From JBDLID01 sp039715055 (GTDB lineage: Bacteria > Desulfobacterota > Desulfobulbia > Desulfobulbales > Desulfocapsaceae), in the NCBI GenBank assembly GCA_039715055.1, contig JBDLID010000137.1, positions 1 through 7,593 on the forward strand: a stretch of DNA of 7,593 nucleotides, read 5' to 3'. A program made the translations under genes and the position numbers. Position 1 is the stretch's first letter. Each line of letters opens with the position of its first letter. The notes below the pieces were generated by a model that saw nothing but the letters and a program-made list of their open reading frames with translations, had not been told where the DNA came from and ran no database searches. Below are positions 5,870 to 7,593 of the stretch, in pieces.

Positions 5870-6912
5870 TGCGACTGCTGTTTGCAACTGGCTACGGTCA
5901 CCTGCCTGATGTTGTCGGAGGATTACAGACCACCCTCCATGAACTCTGCCTGGCTCTTATTGAGCACGGTATCGAACCGACTGTTCTGTGCGGTTATGCG
6001 GCAACCATAAACAAGGAATCAGCCCGGCCCAGGTCCGATGAGATACTGGGTTACCGGGTCATCCGCATGGTGGACCCGGTGGAATCGCTGGCCGCCGTTG
6101 CCGCTGCCGACGAACCCGACGGGATTGTCGTCCTCACCAGCGACAAGACGATCCCGATGATCGTCGCCGCAATGGATACGGGAATCGGCGTCGGCGTCTA
6201 CATCCACAATGTTGAATTCCGCGAATATGGCGGTATCCTCCTGCCTGATCCCGACATCTGTTATTTTGCCAACTCACAGTTTACCGCCGACCGGTTGCGC
6301 TCACTGTTCGGCCTCGAGTCAACCGTACTTCTGCCCCTGGTTCAGCCCGAAAACTACCGGTTTGAACCGCTCAGGGAAACAGTCCTCTACATCAACCCCA
6401 CCCTGCTCAAGGGGGTGGAGACATTTTTTTCGGTGGCCAGACTGCTCCCGGACCTGCCCTTTCGCGTCTTTGAAAGCTGGAACCTCACCCCGGCCTGGAG
6501 AAATTACTGCCTCAAGCGGGCCGCAGAACTGCCCAATGTAGAGTGGTGCCATCCAACCAGAAACCTTGAAACTCTTTACGGCTCGGCCAGGCTGCTGATT
6601 ATGCCGTCGGTCTGGGAAGAGGCCTATGGACGTTCAGCCGCGGAAGCCCAGGTCAGCGGCATACCGGTCATTGCCAGCCGTCGCGGAGGGTTGGTGGAGG
6701 CTGTTGGTGAAGGCGGGCTCATCATCGATGCCGACAGCGATCCGTCGGTATGGGCTGAATCGATTCACCGTCTCTACCATGATGAGTCACTCTACCGTGA
6801 GCTGTCTGCCAAAGCCCAGGCAAATGCTGCCAGGGAGGAGGCCGATGGTGATTTCATTGTCAACACCCTGCTGACAACACTGACCGATCACCTGGCCTCC
6901 TGCTCCCGGTAA
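5869..6912 (+). CDS. GT4-family (GT-B fold) glycosyltransferase
   Basis: The 347-residue cytoplasmic enzyme has the two Rossmann-like halves of a GT-B transferase. Its N-terminus MRLLFATGYG leads to GG at 17-18 (VVGGLQ), the family's glycine-rich loop. The C-terminal half has YINPTLLKGVETF near 175, then MPSVWEE, then the E-x7-E motif (E251 to E259, EAYGRSAAE) that contacts the nucleotide-sugar donor, and GIPVIASRRGGLVE. It should transfer a sugar from an activated donor to a glycan, lipid or protein; donor and acceptor cannot be read from the sequence. Its ATG shares one base with the FecR stop (TGATG, 5867-5871) and has no good ribosome binding site, so translation is probably coupled. This tie to an export/surface pair suggests modification of the exported protein or of a surface polysaccharide. 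It is paralogous to the next gene. Confidence 0.88.
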   Translation: MRLLFATGYGHLPDVVGGLQTTLHELCLALIEHGIEPTVLCGYAATINKESARPRSDEILGYRVIRMVDPVESLAAVAAADEPDGIVVLTSDKTIPMIVAAMDTGIGVGVYIHNVEFREYGGILLPDPDICYFANSQFTADRLRSLFGLESTVLLPLVQPENYRFEPLRETVLYINPTLLKGVETFFSVARLLPDLPFRVFESWNLTPAWRNYCLKRAAELPNVEWCHPTRNLETLYGSARLLIMPSVWEEAYGRSAAEAQVSGIPVIASRRGGLVEAVGEGGLIIDADSDPSVWAESIHRLYHDESLYRELSAKAQANAAREEADGDFIVNTLLTTLTDHLASCSR

Positions 6913-6919
6913 CCCTCTC

Positions 6920-7582
6920 ATGCGGATACTGTTTCTTTCAACGGACAGCTTCATTCCCGACCATTTTTCCTGCCGCAACAAAACCCTGCTGGAGCTCTGT
7001 GGCCAATTGAAACAACTGGGCCACGAGCCACTTGTTGCCTGCGGCCCGCCGAACGTCGCAACCTCGCAGGGTGTGGTGGTGGACCGCAGCTATGGTTTTC
7101 GGATTTTCCGTTGCAAACACCTGGTGAGAGACAGTTCTGCGCTGTGCGCAACCCTGCGTCCGGATATTGCAATTATCGCCGGAGACCGTTTCAGGGATCT
7201 CATTGAAGCGTGCTCCCCCCTGGAGTTTCCCCTGGCCGCGTGGTTTTTTCAACTGGACAGCTGCTGCGACCTTGATCGATCCAATAACGACATACTCCAT
7301 CTCGCCTCCTCCCCGTTTCTTGCTGTCCGCCTTCGCACCCTCTTCGGCCTCAAAATAGAAGTTGTTGCTCCATACGTGGATAAGGCTGCTTACCATGGAC
7401 TGCAAAGGGGCAGAAGAGTAGTGTTTGTCAATCCGATACGTGAAAAAGGTGTAGAGCTGGCCTTTACTCTTGCTGAGGTGCGGCCGGAGTATGGTTTTCT
7501 CTTTGTCGAAAGCGGGAAGATATCGGACCAGTGGCGGGCAGACTGCTATATGCGGGCCCTTGGCTGCGGCAACCTGGAGTAG
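6920..7582 (+). CDS. GT4-like glycosyltransferase paralogue, cut short by an in-frame TAG (probable pseudogene)
   Basis: The reading frame gives 220 residues from ATG 6920, 7 bases after the previous stop, and ends at TAG 7580-7582. It aligns along its length with the upstream glycosyltransferase: MRILFLS vs MRLLFAT, LRTLFGLK vs LRSLFGLE, VVFVNPIREKGVE vs VLYINPTLLKGVE, QWRADCYMRA vs AWRNYCLKRA. The stop falls where the neighbour has Trp226: NLE-stop vs NVEW. The codons after the stop (Leu-Pro-Pro) still line up with the neighbour's Cys-His-Pro and suit the family. The product lacks about 120 C-terminal residues, including the donor-binding E-x7-E motif, so as read it should be inactive as a transferase. 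The glycine pair of the N-terminal loop is also replaced (DHFSCRN). The window ends 11 bases after the stop, so continuation of the frame cannot be tested here. Confidence 0.75.
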   Translation: MRILFLSTDSFIPDHFSCRNKTLLELCGQLKQLGHEPLVACGPPNVATSQGVVVDRSYGFRIFRCKHLVRDSSALCATLRPDIAIIAGDRFRDLIEACSPLEFPLAAWFFQLDSCCDLDRSNNDILHLASSPFLAVRLRTLFGLKIEVVAPYVDKAAYHGLQRGRRVVFVNPIREKGVELAFTLAEVRPEYGFLFVESGKISDQWRADCYMRALGCGNLE

Positions 7583-7593
7583 CTGCCCCCGGC

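Noticed and set aside
5414..5887. A 157-codon minus-strand open frame opposite the FecR gene.
   Set aside because: It covers the conserved FecR core on the other strand and shows no domain or ribosome binding site.
7580..7582. General reassignment of TAG to an amino acid in this organism.
   Set aside because: The cyclase ends naturally at TAG 3512-3514, and reading through it adds only 16 featureless residues before another TAG.
1..7593. CRISPR arrays, tRNA or rRNA genes, transposases, attachment sites or prophage genes.
   Set aside because: No regularly spaced repeats, tRNA-like cloverleaf, rRNA segment or mobile-element protein was seen on either strand.

Overview
The window looks like chromosomal DNA of a Gram-negative bacterium with moderately high GC. 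Signs of this are a signal-peptide-bearing outer-membrane beta-barrel protein, a periplasmic FecR-domain protein and sigma70-like promoter hexamers. The mix of a CHASE2 adenylate cyclase, a Slam-like (DUF560) barrel protein and a FecR protein suggests a proteobacterium or Desulfobacterota member. That placement is an inference from gene content only.

Left part, minus strand (1-903): the first 81 codons of a crotonase-family (enoyl-CoA hydratase/isomerase) gene run off the left edge. Upstream of it lies a complete 161-residue protein that is only the N-terminal domain of an L-asparaginase, with the catalytic residues of that domain kept. The 334 bases from 904 to 1237 separate it from a divergent gene and hold candidate promoters and small dyads.

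Middle, plus strand (1238-3514): a membrane-bound class III adenylate cyclase with an extracytoplasmic CHASE2 sensor, a block of three transmembrane helices and a complete catalytic domain. The preferred start is a TTG with a good ribosome binding site, 39 codons inside the longest open frame.

Right part, plus strand (3569-7593): a probable promoter at 3569-3597, with a perfect dyad across its -10 box, precedes a tightly packed operon. It encodes a TPR plus Slam-like outer-membrane barrel protein, a secreted FecR-domain protein (1 base later), a GT4 glycosyltransferase (overlapping start and stop) and a second, paralogous glycosyltransferase (7 bases later). The second glycosyltransferase stops at a TAG exactly where its neighbour has a TGG tryptophan codon, with the ungapped alignment continuing past it. 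It is therefore probably a broken gene, a recoding case or a sequence error.

Working model (inference): the cyclase senses the envelope through CHASE2 and makes cAMP, while the downstream operon builds or modifies a cell-surface structure. The Slam-like protein would export or present the FecR-domain protein, and the glycosyltransferases would modify it or a surface glycan. I do not know of a named system with exactly this composition, so this block is the main candidate for something undescribed.
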